Positions 1 through 9,369 of a stretch of 64,000 nt of DNA are shown one piece after another. The position numbers and the translations under genes were made by a program. Origin of the DNA: Mesorhizobium sp. B2-7-2 (GTDB lineage Bacteria; Pseudomonadota; Alphaproteobacteria; Rhizobiales; Rhizobiaceae); NCBI RefSeq assembly GCF_006440775.1, contig NZ_VFTZ01000001.1, forward strand, positions 248,001 through 312,000, given 5' to 3'. The notes below the pieces were generated by a model. The model was not told the DNA's origin. It did no database searches and saw only the letters and a list, made by a program, of their open reading frames with translations. Each line of letters opens with the position of its first letter. Position 1 is the first letter of the stretch.

Positions 1-122
1 CAACGATGCGCGCGCTGAGGTCCGTCGCTTCTTCGAGGCTGTTCGGGAGGCCTTGCTCTGCAGCGCGCCCGCCTAGTCTAGTTGCAGCTTCGCCGGGCCG
101 GCGACCCGACAACAGGCCTGAC

Positions 123-331
123 TTACGCGATCGCACCGCACAGCTCGTCGAGCATCAGATTGCCGTTATTGGCCGTCCACTGGCGCACGAAGTCGGCGTG
201 AGCGGCCAGCTTGCCGCCGCCAGTGATTGCCGGAGCGGGTCAAGCGAACCCCTCTCGGCGCGCAGCTTCATCAGATCGTTCACGAACTTCGGCGAAACCC
301 CGGAAATGACGCGACGCCTCTCGGTTTCAAA
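123..331 (-). pseudogene. IS630-family transposase (orfA) remnant, frameshifted
   Basis: Read on the minus strand, the segment near 310-240 encodes VSPKFVNDLMKLRAERGSL, the helix-turn-helix part typical of IS630 OrfA proteins. After about position 235 the reading frame changes and continues as GGGKLAAHADFVRQW then NGNLMLDELCGAIA up to a stop at 123-125. At least one frameshift separates the halves, there is no proper start, and the DDE catalytic part is missing. It is therefore a decayed fragment, not a working transposase. The family assignment is from memory of the motif order. Confidence 0.55.
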
Positions 332-356
332 GATGGGATGTATCGACGAGCACCAA

Positions 357-1289
357 CTACCCCAGGGTTTGGCTTGCCAGAGCATAGGTCTTCGGCCCAG
401 CCGAGCGGCCTTCGTAAAAATCGGCGAGGCGTTTGCCCAGCGACATGGTCAGCACCGTGTCGAAAACCGGCATTCCGGCGTGCGACAGGAAGGCAGCGAA
501 CTCGCCATTGTGCATGTGAGTGTCAACCCTGAGGAAAGACCCAGAATGATCGGTTACATGCGGCCGGACAATCGCAACCGCATCAGCATCGCTTTCGGCC
601 ACGACCGGTCCTATGACATGGCCTCGCCCGAATGGCCGGCAGAGCGCGAATGCGCTCAGCTTGTCATTCTTGAAAAGACCATATCCGTTCGAGTGTGCGA
701 AGAGCCTTTCGATAAGCGCTGTCCGCCTCACTCCAAACCCCGCCGCGTCGAGGGCGACCGCTGCCGGAATATCGCCTGCGTCCAAAGTCCGGACGTCGCT
801 GCCCGCCTCCGTGGGGCTGCCTGCCGTTGGGACGCGGGCGATGCCCTGGCATTGATAGACGGTCTTCTCAGGCTGGAAGTCGAGCGAGAGATAGAGTCGC
901 CGGGCGGCGCGGGTTGCATTGAGGCGAAGGTCGTGCCCGGGAAGGTTATCGAAAACCCGCTTCATCAGCCACTGCGCGGCCCCAAGCGTCTGAAGCCGTG
1001 GCGAGGTGATGACCATGCCGACGGTCGCGAAGCTATCGCCATGCCCGAACCACATCGCGGAGCCGAGAACCCGGCCGATCTCATCGAGAGCCACCAAGCC
1101 TTGCCCCACTTCGCGCAGGAAGTGCCAGTCTTCCGCACGATGCGGCCAGCCTACAGACAGCGAGAGCGCATGCAATCGGTCCAGTTCAACACCTTCGATC
1201 TCGGCGATCCGCACCGAGAAGGCATCGATTTTCAAGCTTTCGGACGGCTTCAATTCCTTGCCTCTGAAAGATTGCGTAACGGGTGACAT
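357..1289 (-). CDS. GNAT-family N-acetyltransferase (two-domain)
   Basis: A 310-residue protein of the GNAT superfamily, which transfers acetyl groups from acetyl-CoA to amines. The N-terminal half carries the acetyltransferase fold (GWPHRAEDW region, then VGMVITSPRLQTLGAAQWL as the putative CoA-binding strand and helix). The C-terminal half resembles the second GNAT-like domain seen in YitH-type proteins, with RPFGRGHVIGPV and GSFLRVDTH. The same two blocks recur in the product of 10360-11193, so the two genes are paralogues that bracket the metabolic genes between them. The canonical Q/RxxGxG/A loop is weak here (LQTLGAA), so activity is probable but the substrate is unknown. It is transcribed away from the M20 deacylase gene. 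Confidence 0.8.
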   Translation of the reverse strand: MSPVTQSFRGKELKPSESLKIDAFSVRIAEIEGVELDRLHALSLSVGWPHRAEDWHFLREVGQGLVALDEIGRVLGSAMWFGHGDSFATVGMVITSPRLQTLGAAQWLMKRVFDNLPGHDLRLNATRAARRLYLSLDFQPEKTVYQCQGIARVPTAGSPTEAGSDVRTLDAGDIPAAVALDAAGFGVRRTALIERLFAHSNGYGLFKNDKLSAFALCRPFGRGHVIGPVVAESDADAVAIVRPHVTDHSGSFLRVDTHMHNGEFAAFLSHAGMPVFDTVLTMSLGKRLADFYEGRSAGPKTYALASQTLG

Positions 1290-1483
1290 ACACCCCTGCC
1301 CTGTCCACGTTTAAACGACCAGACCAATACGATTTGCTCGAATGCCGCGCGCCAACGCAAGATTCGACTGAAACATTTCCGCTTTCGGCACGCAATCGCG
1401 AAGGAAAGCGCCCATCGTCTGCGGCAATTCTGCAGTTATGACCGGCGCCGAGTCCGGCGAACCGAACTGATTTGAGGGCAGGA

Positions 1484-2608
1484 ATGGACGTCTGCGACAT
1501 CCTCGACCGTCTCGTCGCCTTTCCCTCCGTCGCCGGCAAGCCAAACAATGACATCGCCAGTTGGATCGAGACCTATCTTAGAGAATACGGAGCAAAGGTC
1601 AGGCTGATTCCCGGGCCTGAGGGCGACCGCTCAAATCTATTCGCCACGATCGGTCCCGCCGATGTACCGGGCTATATTCTTTCCGGCCACATGGATGTCG
1701 TCCCCGCTTGCGAGCCGCAATGGAGTTCCAACCCTTTCGCCTTGCGCCGCGAGACCGAGCGGCTCTACGGACGCGGCACCACTGACATGAAAGGGTTTCT
1801 TGCGGCGGTGCTCGCGGCGGTCCCAGCGCTCGCGAAACTGCGCCTCGCCACGCCGATCCATATCGCTTTCTCCTATGATGAGGAGATCGGATGTCGCGGC
1901 GTGCCGCACCTGATCGCCTGCCTTTGCGAGTTTTGCGCCAAGCCGCTCGGCGTCATCGTCGGGGAGCCGAGCGGCATGCGCGCCGTGCGCGGCCACAAGG
2001 GCAAGGCGGCCGCCCGCGTGACCATAAGGGGGCGCTCAGGCCATTCCTCTCGCCCCGATCTAGGCCTCAATGCCATCCATGCGATGGCCGATGTCCTGAG
2101 CACAGCCGTGAGCGAAGCCGGAGGGCTGATGCACGGCCCGTTCGATGCGGCCTTTGAGCCGCCCTATTCTTCGTTGCAGGCCGGCGTGATCGCCGGCGGA
2201 CAGTCGGTCAACATCATCCCCGACACCTGCACGCTGGACCTGGAGGCGCGCGCTATTCCCGGCGTCGACCCGACCAGCCTGCTCACGCCGGTCAGGGCCA
2301 GCGCTGAGACTCGGGCGATCGACGGTTTTCGCGTCGAGTGGACGCCGGTAAGCGCCTATCCGGCGCTGTCGCTTCCGCAGGACGCGCCGCTGGCGGCGCT
2401 GTTGCAAGAGCTGACCGGCCAGACGCCGCTCGCCGCCGTCAGCTACGGCACAGAGGCCGGGCTCTACCAGGCCGCGGGGCTAGACGCGATCATCTGCGGC
2501 CCGGGTGATATCGGCCGCGCCCACAAGCCGGATGAATATATCCTCGAGAGCGAGCTCGCTGCCTGCCAGCAGATGATCGAGGCGCTGGGTGCACGATGCG
2601 CGGCGTGA
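1484..2608 (+). CDS. M20-family amidohydrolase, acetylornithine deacetylase (ArgE)-like
   Basis: A 374-residue zinc hydrolase of the ArgE/DapE/M20 family that removes acyl groups from N-acyl amino acids. Metal and catalytic positions are visible: SGHMDVVP (His69, Asp71), RGTTDMKG (Asp101), YDEEIGCRG (Glu133-Glu134), and a late RAHKPDEY with the final His ligand. The dimerisation or lid domain lies between, with [11 protein letters not shown] chose ATG 1484 because GAGG lies nine bases upstream; a TTG at 1472 is in frame. The next gene follows after 13 bases. Within a locus that also has two acetyltransferases, it may remove an acetyl group in a catabolic route and need not be the biosynthetic ArgE. 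The exact substrate cannot be read from the sequence. Confidence 0.85.
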   Translation: MDVCDILDRLVAFPSVAGKPNNDIASWIETYLREYGAKVRLIPGPEGDRSNLFATIGPADVPGYILSGHMDVVPACEPQWSSNPFALRRETERLYGRGTTDMKGFLAAVLAAVPALAKLRLATPIHIAFSYDEEIGCRGVPHLIACLCEFCAKPLGVIVGEPSGMRAVRGHKGKAAARVTIRGRSGHSSRPDLGLNAIHAMADVLSTAVSEAGGLMHGPFDAAFEPPYSSLQAGVIAGGQSVNIIPDTCTLDLEARAIPGVDPTSLLTPVRASAETRAIDGFRVEWTPVSAYPALSLPQDAPLAALLQELTGQTPLAAVSYGTEAGLYQAAGLDAIICGPGDIGRAHKPDEYILESELAACQQMIEALGARCAA

Positions 2609-2621
2609 AGGAGCAGCCGGA

Positions 2622-3545
2622 ATGACCTTCCTGTTCAACTCCGATGCGCGGCGCGGCGCGGTATTTGCCGAGGCATTCGCGAGCGAATTACCCGAACTGC
2701 CCTTCGCGATGGACCCGGCGTCGGTCGATCCCGACGCGGTTCGCTATCTGATCACCTGGACCGTTCCTCAGGACCTCGGCCGTTACCGCAACCTCGAAAT
2801 CCTGTTTTCCCTCGGCGCCGGCGTTGATCAGTTCCGCTTCGATGCGGTCCCGGCGAAGGTCAAGATCGTTCGCATGATCGAAGAAGGCATCGTGCGCATG
2901 ATGCAAGAGTATGCGGCACTCGCCGTGCTTGCGCTTCACCGCAACCTGCCAATCTATCTGGCGCAGCAGCGAGCCGGAGAATGGCGCGACGTCCCTCAGC
3001 TTCAAGCAGGCTCGCGTCGGATCGGTGTGCTCGGTCTCGGACAGCTCGGCCAAGCCGTCCTCGACCGGCTGAAGCCCTTTGGCTTTCCACTTGCCGGCTG
3101 GAGTCGCTCGCAGCGGCTGATCCAGGACGTGACCTGTTATCATGGCGACCTCGGGCTTAAGCAGATGCTGGCGGCCAGCGATATACTGGTCTGCCTCCTG
3201 CCGCTGACCGACGAGACGCGAGGTTTCCTCAATGCCGATCTCTTCGCGAAGTTGCCCGCGGGCGCGGCTCTCGTCCACACCGGGCGCGGACCGCAGCTCG
3301 ACCATGAAGGGCTTGTCGCCACGCTGGACAGCGGTCATCTGTCGTCGGCGATGATCGACGTAACGGATCCCGAGCCGCTTCCCGCTGGCCATCCGTTCTG
3401 GTCGCATCCGAAGATCATCCTGACCCCGCATGTCGCCAGCGTCACCCAGCCCGCGACCGCCGCGCGCGCCGTGATCGACAACATAAGGCGCCATCGCGCC
3501 GGTCTCGATCCGATCGGGCTCGTCGACCGCTCGCGCGGCTATTGA
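2622..3545 (+). CDS. D-isomer 2-hydroxyacid dehydrogenase, GhrA-like
   Basis: A 307-residue NAD(P)-dependent 2-hydroxyacid dehydrogenase most like glyoxylate/hydroxypyruvate reductase A. The Rossmann dinucleotide site GVLGLGQLG sits near residue 138. The substrate-domain signatures [29 protein letters not shown] and LTPHVAS follow, the last holding the catalytic His. ATG 2622 is preferred because GGAG lies nine bases upstream; an upstream in-frame ATG at 2589 would overlap the M20 gene. It is co-oriented and closely spaced with its neighbours, so it is probably co-transcribed. It would interconvert a 2-keto acid and a 2-hydroxy acid released by the pathway. Confidence 0.85.
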   Translation: MTFLFNSDARRGAVFAEAFASELPELPFAMDPASVDPDAVRYLITWTVPQDLGRYRNLEILFSLGAGVDQFRFDAVPAKVKIVRMIEEGIVRMMQEYAALAVLALHRNLPIYLAQQRAGEWRDVPQLQAGSRRIGVLGLGQLGQAVLDRLKPFGFPLAGWSRSQRLIQDVTCYHGDLGLKQMLAASDILVCLLPLTDETRGFLNADLFAKLPAGAALVHTGRGPQLDHEGLVATLDSGHLSSAMIDVTDPEPLPAGHPFWSHPKIILTPHVASVTQPATAARAVIDNIRRHRAGLDPIGLVDRSRGY

Positions 3546-3569
3546 AACGTCAACTGGAAGGATCATACC

Positions 3570-3923
3570 TTGTCTCTGCTCAAGACCGTCGATACCAACC
3601 CGGTTTTCCCGCCGCGCGAATCCAAGGCGCTGCCCGACCGCCTGATTGCCGGCGACCCAGCCTTCAAGACCTGGGCCCAGGATGTCGCCAAGGACGACCT
3701 TGTCCACACCGGCGTGTGGGAGGCGACACCGGGCGAGACGCGCTCGATCAAGGGCGACACCTTCGAGTTCTGCCACATCCTCGCCGGCGTGGTCGAGATC
3801 ACGCCCGACGCCGGCGATACGGTGACCTATCGGGCCGGCGATAGCTTCGTGATGAAGCCGGGCTTCACCGGTGTTTGGAGGACCATCGAGACCGTGCGCA
3901 AGATCTACGTCACGGTGGGCTAG
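3570..3923 (+). CDS. Cupin-domain protein (DUF861/Cupin_3 type)
   Basis: A 117-residue single-domain cupin. The segment from about residue 45 to 105 has the two cupin motifs in modified form (GVWEATPGETRS, then FCHILAGVVEITPD and YRAGDSFVMKPGFTGVW). The fold matches the (S)-ureidoglycine/EutQ-like Cupin_3 group, small proteins often found beside amino-acid oxidation genes. It starts with TTG at 3570, seven bases after AAGGA, 24 bases after the dehydrogenase gene. A metal-binding or sensor role is possible, but the usual His pair is incomplete, so enzymatic activity is uncertain. Confidence 0.75.
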   Translation: MSLLKTVDTNPVFPPRESKALPDRLIAGDPAFKTWAQDVAKDDLVHTGVWEATPGETRSIKGDTFEFCHILAGVVEITPDAGDTVTYRAGDSFVMKPGFTGVWRTIETVRKIYVTVG

Positions 3924-4073
3924 GGAGCGTCCGCGCAGGCAGCGACCTCCGCGGAAGATTTTGCCGTCTCTTGTTCCAAGCACGCAACATTCGTCGGCGG
4001 CGGATCACCGAACAGCGCATGCTGCGTGCCGGCACGGGCTAAGCTCAGGCCGATGCTGCCAAATGGTTTGCCC

Positions 4074-5537
4074 ATGAGCCTGAGCTTCAATCCCGATACA
4101 ATCGCCCTTGCCGTCGGCCACTTCATCGATGGGGAGCTGGTTTCGGCCGAGGGCGTGATGGAGATGCGCCGTCCGTCCGATGGCAAATCCTACGCCGCCT
4201 GCCCCGTGGCCGGTCTGGATTTGGTCGATCGGGCGGTGGAAAGCGCCAAAGCGGCGCTGAAAGCCAGCAACTGGGGCGGCGTCCGGCCGCGCGAGCGCAC
4301 CAAGGCGCTCCACGCCTGGGCCGATCTGATGGAGGCGGAGGGCCAAACGCTCGCCCGGATCGAGGCCCTGAGCTCGACCCGGCCCGTGGGCCAGCTCGTC
4401 GCCGGCGACATCGCCGTCACCGCCGAGCAGATCCGCTTCTTTGCCGAGTTCGCCGACAAGGAAGGCAGCGAGCTGGTGCCGACCGACGACGCCAGTCTCG
4501 GCATGATCATGAGCGAGCCCTATGGCGTGGTCGGTGCGATCACGCCGTGGAATTTTCCGATCTCGATGGCCGGATGGAAACTCGGGCCGGCGCTGGCCGC
4601 GGGCAATGCAGTCGTGCTGAAGCCGTCGGAAATGACGCCCTTCTCGGCTATCTACATGGCAGAGCTTGCGGTCAGAGCCGGCCTGCCGGCGGGGCTGATC
4701 AACGTGGTGCTCGGCGACGGCCCGACGACCGGCACGGCGCTTACCGGTCATCCCGAGATCGCCAAGGTCAGCTTCACCGGTTCGACCCGCGCCGGTTCAG
4801 CCATCATGGAGAACGTCGCCCGCACCGGCGTCAAGCCGATGACGCTGGAGCTCGGCGGCAAGAGCCCGCAGCTCGTCTTTGCCGATGCCGATCTCGACAA
4901 GGCGGCGACGGCAATCGCCGGCAGCGTCACCTTCAATGCAGGCCAGGCCTGCGTGGCCGGCACGCGTCTGATCGTCGAGAAGAGCGTGATCGACCAGTTA
5001 ACGGCCGCCATCCTGGAGCGGATGAAGGCAGTGCGGCCCGGCGCAACCTGGGACGAGGCGACGCAGTATTCGCCAATCATCTCGGAACGGCAGCGGGCGC
5101 GCGTTGACGGCATCGTGCGGGCCGCTGTCGCCGCAGGCGGCGAATGCCTGATCGGTGGCGGGGCCATGGAAGCTCCCGGCTATTTTTACGAGCCGACGCT
5201 GATTGCCAATGTCAGTCAGGACAATCCGGCGATCGTCGAGGAGATCTTCGGCCCGGTCCTGACCGTCCAGACCTTCGACAGCGAGGAGGAGGCGCTGGCG
5301 CTATCCAGCCATCCGACCTACGGGCTGGCCTCCGGCCTGTTCACCGCCGACCTGTCGCGCACGACCCGTTTCGCGCGCAGGCTCGAGGCGGGCACCGTCT
5401 GGGTCAACCGCTACAGCCGCTCGCGCGACCACATCCTGCCCACTGGCGGCTACAAGCGCTCCGGCATCGGCAAGGACCTTGGCCGCGAAGCCTATCTCGC
5501 CAACCGCAGGACCAAGAGCGTCCTGATCAGCCTGTGA
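4074..5537 (+). CDS. NAD(P)-dependent aldehyde dehydrogenase
   Basis: A 487-residue aldehyde dehydrogenase oxidising an aldehyde to its acid. The family landmarks are in order: ITPWNFP near residue 157, KPSEMTP near 183, FTGSTRAG near 234, the general base Glu259 in LELGGKSPQ, and the nucleophile Cys293 in NAGQACVAG. A late EEIFGPVL motif is also present. I take ATG 4074, giving a normal N-terminus; in-frame upstream starts at 4026 and 4053 would add an unlikely leader. There is a gap of about 150 bases before it and only 10 bases to the next gene. It is one of two ALDHs in the locus. The substrate is probably an amino- or semialdehyde made by the oxidase or aminotransferase nearby (inference). 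Confidence 0.9.
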   Translation: MSLSFNPDTIALAVGHFIDGELVSAEGVMEMRRPSDGKSYAACPVAGLDLVDRAVESAKAALKASNWGGVRPRERTKALHAWADLMEAEGQTLARIEALSSTRPVGQLVAGDIAVTAEQIRFFAEFADKEGSELVPTDDASLGMIMSEPYGVVGAITPWNFPISMAGWKLGPALAAGNAVVLKPSEMTPFSAIYMAELAVRAGLPAGLINVVLGDGPTTGTALTGHPEIAKVSFTGSTRAGSAIMENVARTGVKPMTLELGGKSPQLVFADADLDKAATAIAGSVTFNAGQACVAGTRLIVEKSVIDQLTAAILERMKAVRPGATWDEATQYSPIISERQRARVDGIVRAAVAAGGECLIGGGAMEAPGYFYEPTLIANVSQDNPAIVEEIFGPVLTVQTFDSEEEALALSSHPTYGLASGLFTADLSRTTRFARRLEAGTVWVNRYSRSRDHILPTGGYKRSGIGKDLGREAYLANRRTKSVLISL

Positions 5538-5547
5538 AGAGATGTCG

Positions 5548-6591
5548 ATGAAAACCTACTCTATCGCCCTGATCCCCGGTGACGGCATCGGCCGCGACGT
5601 CACCGCCGCTGCCTGGACAGTGTTGGAAACGGTAGCCAAACAGGGAGGCTTTTGCCTTGCAGGCACGGAGTTCCCCTGGTCCTGCCGCTTCTTCAAGGAA
5701 AACGGCCGCATGATGCCCGAGGACGGCATCGAGACCCTGCGCGGCTTCGATGCCATCCTTCTCGGCGCCGTGGGCTGGCCGGCCGAAGTGCCGGATTCCG
5801 TGTCGCTGCACGGCCTTCTGCTGCCGATCCGCAAGGCCTTCGTGCAATATGCCAATATCCGGCCGCACCGCCTGTTGCCGGGCGTCAAGGGACCGCTGCG
5901 GGCGGAAAGTTTCGACATCCTTTGCATCCGCGAGAACACCGAAGGCGAATATTCCGGCGCCGGCGGACGCGTGCACCAGGGCACGCTGGACGAAGTCGCG
6001 GTGGAGACCTCGATCTTCACCCGAGCCGGCGTCGAGCGCATCCTGCGCTTCGGCTTCGAGCAGGCGCGAGCCCGGCGAGGCAAACTCGCCTCCGTCACCA
6101 AGTCCAATGCGCAGAAATACTCAATGGTGTTCTGGGACGAGATCACGCGCAAGCTGGCTGCGGAATATCAGGATGTCGCCGTCACCAGCTATCATGTCGA
6201 CGCGCTCGCCGCGCGCATGATCATGGCGCCGGAGAGTCTCGACGTGGTCGTCGCTTCCAATCTCTTCGGCGACATCCTGACGGACATCGGCGCGGCGATC
6301 CAGGGCGGGCTCGGCTACGCAGCTTCCGCCAACATCAACCCCGACCGCTCGGCGCCGTCGATGTTCGAGCCAGTGCACGGCTCCGCGCCCGACATCGCCC
6401 ATCTTGGCATCGCCAATCCGATCGCCACCATCTGGTCCGGCGCCATGATGCTCGATCATCTTGGCGAGAAGGATGGGGCCTTCCGCATCATGAAAGCGGT
6501 CGAAGCGACGACTGCGCGCGGCATCGGAACCACCGCCGGCAAAGACAAGACAGACGCCATTACGGCCGCCGTCGTCGCGGCGCTCACCTGA
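5548..6591 (+). CDS. Tartrate/D-malate dehydrogenase-type decarboxylating dehydrogenase (TtuC/DmlA-like)
   Basis: A 347-residue member of the isocitrate/isopropylmalate dehydrogenase family, closest in layout to tartrate dehydrogenase/D-malate decarboxylase. Landmarks are LIPGDGIGRD at the N-terminus, IRENTEGEYSG near residue 128, the SVTKSNAQKYS Lys region, SNLFGDILTDIGA with the metal-binding Asp residues, and HGSAPDIAHLG. ATG 5548 is preferred because AGAG lies six bases upstream; ATG 5542 is an alternative. It would oxidise and decarboxylate a 2-hydroxy acid with NAD+ and Mn2+ or Mg2+. It sits between two ALDH genes in the same direction, so all three are probably one transcript. Confidence 0.88.
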   Translation: MKTYSIALIPGDGIGRDVTAAAWTVLETVAKQGGFCLAGTEFPWSCRFFKENGRMMPEDGIETLRGFDAILLGAVGWPAEVPDSVSLHGLLLPIRKAFVQYANIRPHRLLPGVKGPLRAESFDILCIRENTEGEYSGAGGRVHQGTLDEVAVETSIFTRAGVERILRFGFEQARARRGKLASVTKSNAQKYSMVFWDEITRKLAAEYQDVAVTSYHVDALAARMIMAPESLDVVVASNLFGDILTDIGAAIQGGLGYAASANINPDRSAPSMFEPVHGSAPDIAHLGIANPIATIWSGAMMLDHLGEKDGAFRIMKAVEATTARGIGTTAGKDKTDAITAAVVAALT

Positions 6592-6608
6592 TTTGCGAGG
6601 TCGTTTTG

Positions 6609-8066
6609 ATGAAAAACCTGAATGACAACAGTCTCTTCCGCGAGGCCGGCCTCATCGGCGGGAGATGGGTCGCGGCAGGTTCCGGCAGGACGGTCGATGT
6701 GATTAATCCTGCAACACAGCTATCGGTCGGCACGGTGCCAGACATGGCTGGTCCGGAGACCCGAACGGCCATACAGGCCGCGGCTTCCGCCTATCAGGAT
6801 TGGAAAAAGAAGACCCATGCCGAACGTGCCGCCCTGCTGGAGGCCTGGCATGGCCTGATGCTCACGCATCTGGACGATCTCGCGCTGATCCTGACGACGG
6901 AACAAGGCAAGCCGCTGGACGAGGCCAAAGGCGAGATCCGCTACGGCGCCTCCTTCGTCAAATGGTTCGCCGAGGAGGCGCGCCGCATCAACGGCCACAC
7001 CATTCCCGCGCCCTCATCCGACCGCCGCATCATCGTTCTGAAGGAACCGGTTGGCGTTTGCGGCATCATCACGCCGTGGAATTTTCCCAACGCGATGATC
7101 ACCCGCAAGGTCGCGCCGGCGTTGGCCGCCGGCTGCACCGTGGTCATCAAGCCGTCCGAGTTCACGCCCTATTCGGCACTGGCGCTCGGCGTGCTTGCCG
7201 AACGAGCGGGCATCCCCACCGGCGTCATCAACATCGTCACCGGCATGCCGGCCGAGATCGGCAACGAGATCATGGCGAACGAGACCGTGCGCAAGATTTC
7301 CTTCACCGGTTCGACCAGGGTCGGCTCACTGCTGATGCGCGGCGCGGCCGACAGCGTGAAAAGGCTCAGCCTCGAGCTCGGCGGCAACGCGCCGTTCATC
7401 GTCTTCGACGACGCAGATCTCGATTTGGCAGTCGAAGGCGCGCTCGCCTCGAAATTTCGCAACGGCGGCCAGACCTGCGTGTGCGCCAACCGCATCCTCG
7501 TCCAGACCTCGGTCTATGACGCCTTCGCCGCCAAGCTCAGCGCCCGCGTGAACGCCATGATAGTCGGGCCAGGCACGCAGCCCGGCGTCGCGATCGGACC
7601 GATGATCAACATGGCGGCGGTCGAGAAGATCGAGCGGCATGTCGAGGACGCGCTCGCCAAGGGTGCTGCGATCGCAACCGAGAAGCCGGCGTTACCGCAG
7701 GGCCCGCAATATGTTGCGCCGCTGGTGCTGACCGGCGCAACGGCTGAGATGCAGCTCGCCGGCGAGGAAACCTTTGGTCCGGTAGCGCCGCTCTTCCGTT
7801 TCGAGACCGAAGAGGAGGCGATCGCGCTCGCCAACGGCACGCCATACGGACTGGCCTCCTACTTCTACACCGAGAACCTGAAGCGCGCCTGGCGCGTCGG
7901 CGAGGCGCTGGAATTCGGCATGGTGGGGCTCAACACCGGCTCCGTCTCGATGGAGGTCGCTCCCTTCGGCGGCGTCAAGCAGTCCGGCCTCGGGCGCGAG
8001 GGCGCCCAGGCCGGCATCGAGGAATATCTTGAGATGAAGAGCTTCCATATGGGCGGGCTGGGCTAA
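6609..8066 (+). CDS. NAD(P)-dependent succinate-semialdehyde dehydrogenase-like protein (GabD family)
   Basis: A 485-residue aldehyde dehydrogenase of the GabD type. Signatures are ITPWNFPNAM near residue 154, KPSEFTPYS near 181, FTGSTRVGS near 232, catalytic Glu256 in LELGGNAPF, and the GabD-type cysteine block FRNGGQTCVCANR with Cys290. ATG 6609 has GAGG eight bases upstream. It converges with the FAD oxidase gene on the other strand only 12 bases later. GabD enzymes turn succinate semialdehyde into succinate; with a class III aminotransferase and a PuuB-like oxidase nearby, it fits a four-carbon amine degradation route, though related semialdehydes cannot be excluded. Confidence 0.88.
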   Translation: MKNLNDNSLFREAGLIGGRWVAAGSGRTVDVINPATQLSVGTVPDMAGPETRTAIQAAASAYQDWKKKTHAERAALLEAWHGLMLTHLDDLALILTTEQGKPLDEAKGEIRYGASFVKWFAEEARRINGHTIPAPSSDRRIIVLKEPVGVCGIITPWNFPNAMITRKVAPALAAGCTVVIKPSEFTPYSALALGVLAERAGIPTGVINIVTGMPAEIGNEIMANETVRKISFTGSTRVGSLLMRGAADSVKRLSLELGGNAPFIVFDDADLDLAVEGALASKFRNGGQTCVCANRILVQTSVYDAFAAKLSARVNAMIVGPGTQPGVAIGPMINMAAVEKIERHVEDALAKGAAIATEKPALPQGPQYVAPLVLTGATAEMQLAGEETFGPVAPLFRFETEEEAIALANGTPYGLASYFYTENLKRAWRVGEALEFGMVGLNTGSVSMEVAPFGGVKQSGLGREGAQAGIEEYLEMKSFHMGGLG

Positions 8067-8075
8067 CCCCAGCCC
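8055..8075. terminator. Candidate bidirectional terminator hairpin between convergent genes
   Basis: GGGCTGGG at 8055-8062 is the exact reverse complement of CCCAGCCC at 8068-8075, with a five-base loop. It covers the stop codon of the GabD-like gene and lies just before the end of the opposing FAD oxidase gene. No strong U-run follows, so terminator activity is inferred from position and symmetry. Confidence 0.4.
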
Positions 8076-8078
8076 CGA

Positions 8079-9353
8079 TCACTGGATCCGGTCGAGCGCC
8101 TTGTAGTAGAGGCCGACCATCGGCAGGAACCAGGGCTTGCCGGAATAGCCGGGGATGGACGGCCATTGGAGGCCCTTCAGCGGATTGCGATCCTCGCGGC
8201 CGAGCATGGCGTCCGCGATGATCATGCCGAGCTGCGTGGAAAGCTGCGCGCCGTGCCCTGAATAGCCCATCGCGTACCAGACCCCATCATGGTAGCCGGC
8301 CCGCGGGAAGCGGTCCTTGGTCATGTCGACCAGCCCGCCCCAGCAATAGTCTATCTCGACCTTGGCGAGCTGCGGGAAGATCGCAGCGAGACTTGCCCGC
8401 AATATCTGGCCGCTGCTGGCATCGGAGCGCTGGTCCGATGTTGCCGAGAAGCGGGCACGGCCGCCAAAGATCAGGCGCTTGTCCGGCGAAAGCCGGAAGT
8501 AGTTGCCGATATTCATCGAGGTCACGCATGTCCGGTTGCCCGGCATCGTCGCGGCGATCTCGGCATCGCTCAGCGGCCGCGTGGCGATGATGAAGCTACC
8601 AACGGAGATGATCCTGCGGCGGAAATAGTCGAAATTCGGCGTGGTGTAGGCGCCGGTCGCCACGAGCAAATTGTCTGCGCTGATGCGGCCGCGCGAAGTG
8701 GTCAGCTGATGCAGTGCGCCGGACTGCCTGTGATCCGTCACGGTTGCATTCTCATGGATAATGGCGCCATGGCGGACCGCCGCTGTCGCCAGCCCAGCCA
8801 CATAGCGGCCCATATGCATCATGGCGCTTTTCTTCGAGAGCATTGCGCCATGAAAGGGCGAGCCGATCTCGGATTTAAGGTCGGTCGACGACAGCAGCGC
8901 CGTATCCGAGTCCACTTCCGCATGGACGGCTTCGAAGTTGCGGGCGATCGCTTCGAAATGCTTCGGCTTGGAGGCGAGCTTCAGCTTGCCGGCGCGACGG
9001 AAGTTGCAGTCGATGCCTTCCTCGGCGATCAGCGCCGCGATGGTGTCGATGGAATCGTCCAGCGCGCGGTAGAGCGCGATCGCGCGTTCCTTGCCAAGCT
9101 CCGCCTTGGCCGAAAGATAGCTGTGCGCGAGGCCGTTGTTCAGATGCCCGCCATTGCGCCCGGAGGCGCCCCAGCCAACCCGCTCCGCTTCCAGCACCAC
9201 GACCTTGGCGCCGGCCTTCGCCAGCTGGCGCGCGGCGGCGAGACCGGTGAAGCCGCCGCCGACGATGGCGGCGTCGTAGTGCCCCTCGACCGGGCCTTGC
9301 GCCCCGCCGGAAAAGACGGGGGCGGTGTCGTGCCAGTAGGAGACGAACTTCAT
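8079..9353 (-). CDS. FAD-dependent amine oxidoreductase (gamma-glutamylputrescine oxidase PuuB/DadA-like)
   Basis: A 424-residue flavoprotein of the DAO family. The FAD-binding motif AAIVGGGFTGLAAARQL lies at residues 29-45, followed by the GASGRNGGHLNNGL segment that is characteristic of PuuB-type oxidases. The C-terminal FAD domain has WGGLVDMTKDRFPRAG and AMGYSGHGAQLS. ATG 9353 was chosen over an upstream extension because it gives the normal N-terminus directly before the Rossmann motif. The HAD gene upstream on the same strand ends 16 bases before, so the pair is probably co-transcribed. It probably oxidises a primary or secondary amine to an aldehyde, feeding the ALDHs that converge on it. 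Confidence 0.87.
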   Translation of the reverse strand: MKFVSYWHDTAPVFSGGAQGPVEGHYDAAIVGGGFTGLAAARQLAKAGAKVVVLEAERVGWGASGRNGGHLNNGLAHSYLSAKAELGKERAIALYRALDDSIDTIAALIAEEGIDCNFRRAGKLKLASKPKHFEAIARNFEAVHAEVDSDTALLSSTDLKSEIGSPFHGAMLSKKSAMMHMGRYVAGLATAAVRHGAIIHENATVTDHRQSGALHQLTTSRGRISADNLLVATGAYTTPNFDYFRRRIISVGSFIIATRPLSDAEIAATMPGNRTCVTSMNIGNYFRLSPDKRLIFGGRARFSATSDQRSDASSGQILRASLAAIFPQLAKVEIDYCWGGLVDMTKDRFPRAGYHDGVWYAMGYSGHGAQLSTQLGMIIADAMLGREDRNPLKGLQWPSIPGYSGKPWFLPMVGLYYKALDRIQ

Positions 9354-9369
9354 CGGTAATCCGCCTGTT

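Noticed and set aside
2688..3983. 431-codon minus-strand frame
   Set aside because: Antisense to the GhrA-like and cupin genes; no recognisable domain or ribosome-binding site.
5652..6608. N-terminal extension of the GabD-like frame back to 5652
   Set aside because: It overlaps the TtuC-like gene in another frame and is unlike any ALDH N-terminus; ATG 6609 with GAGG is the proper start.
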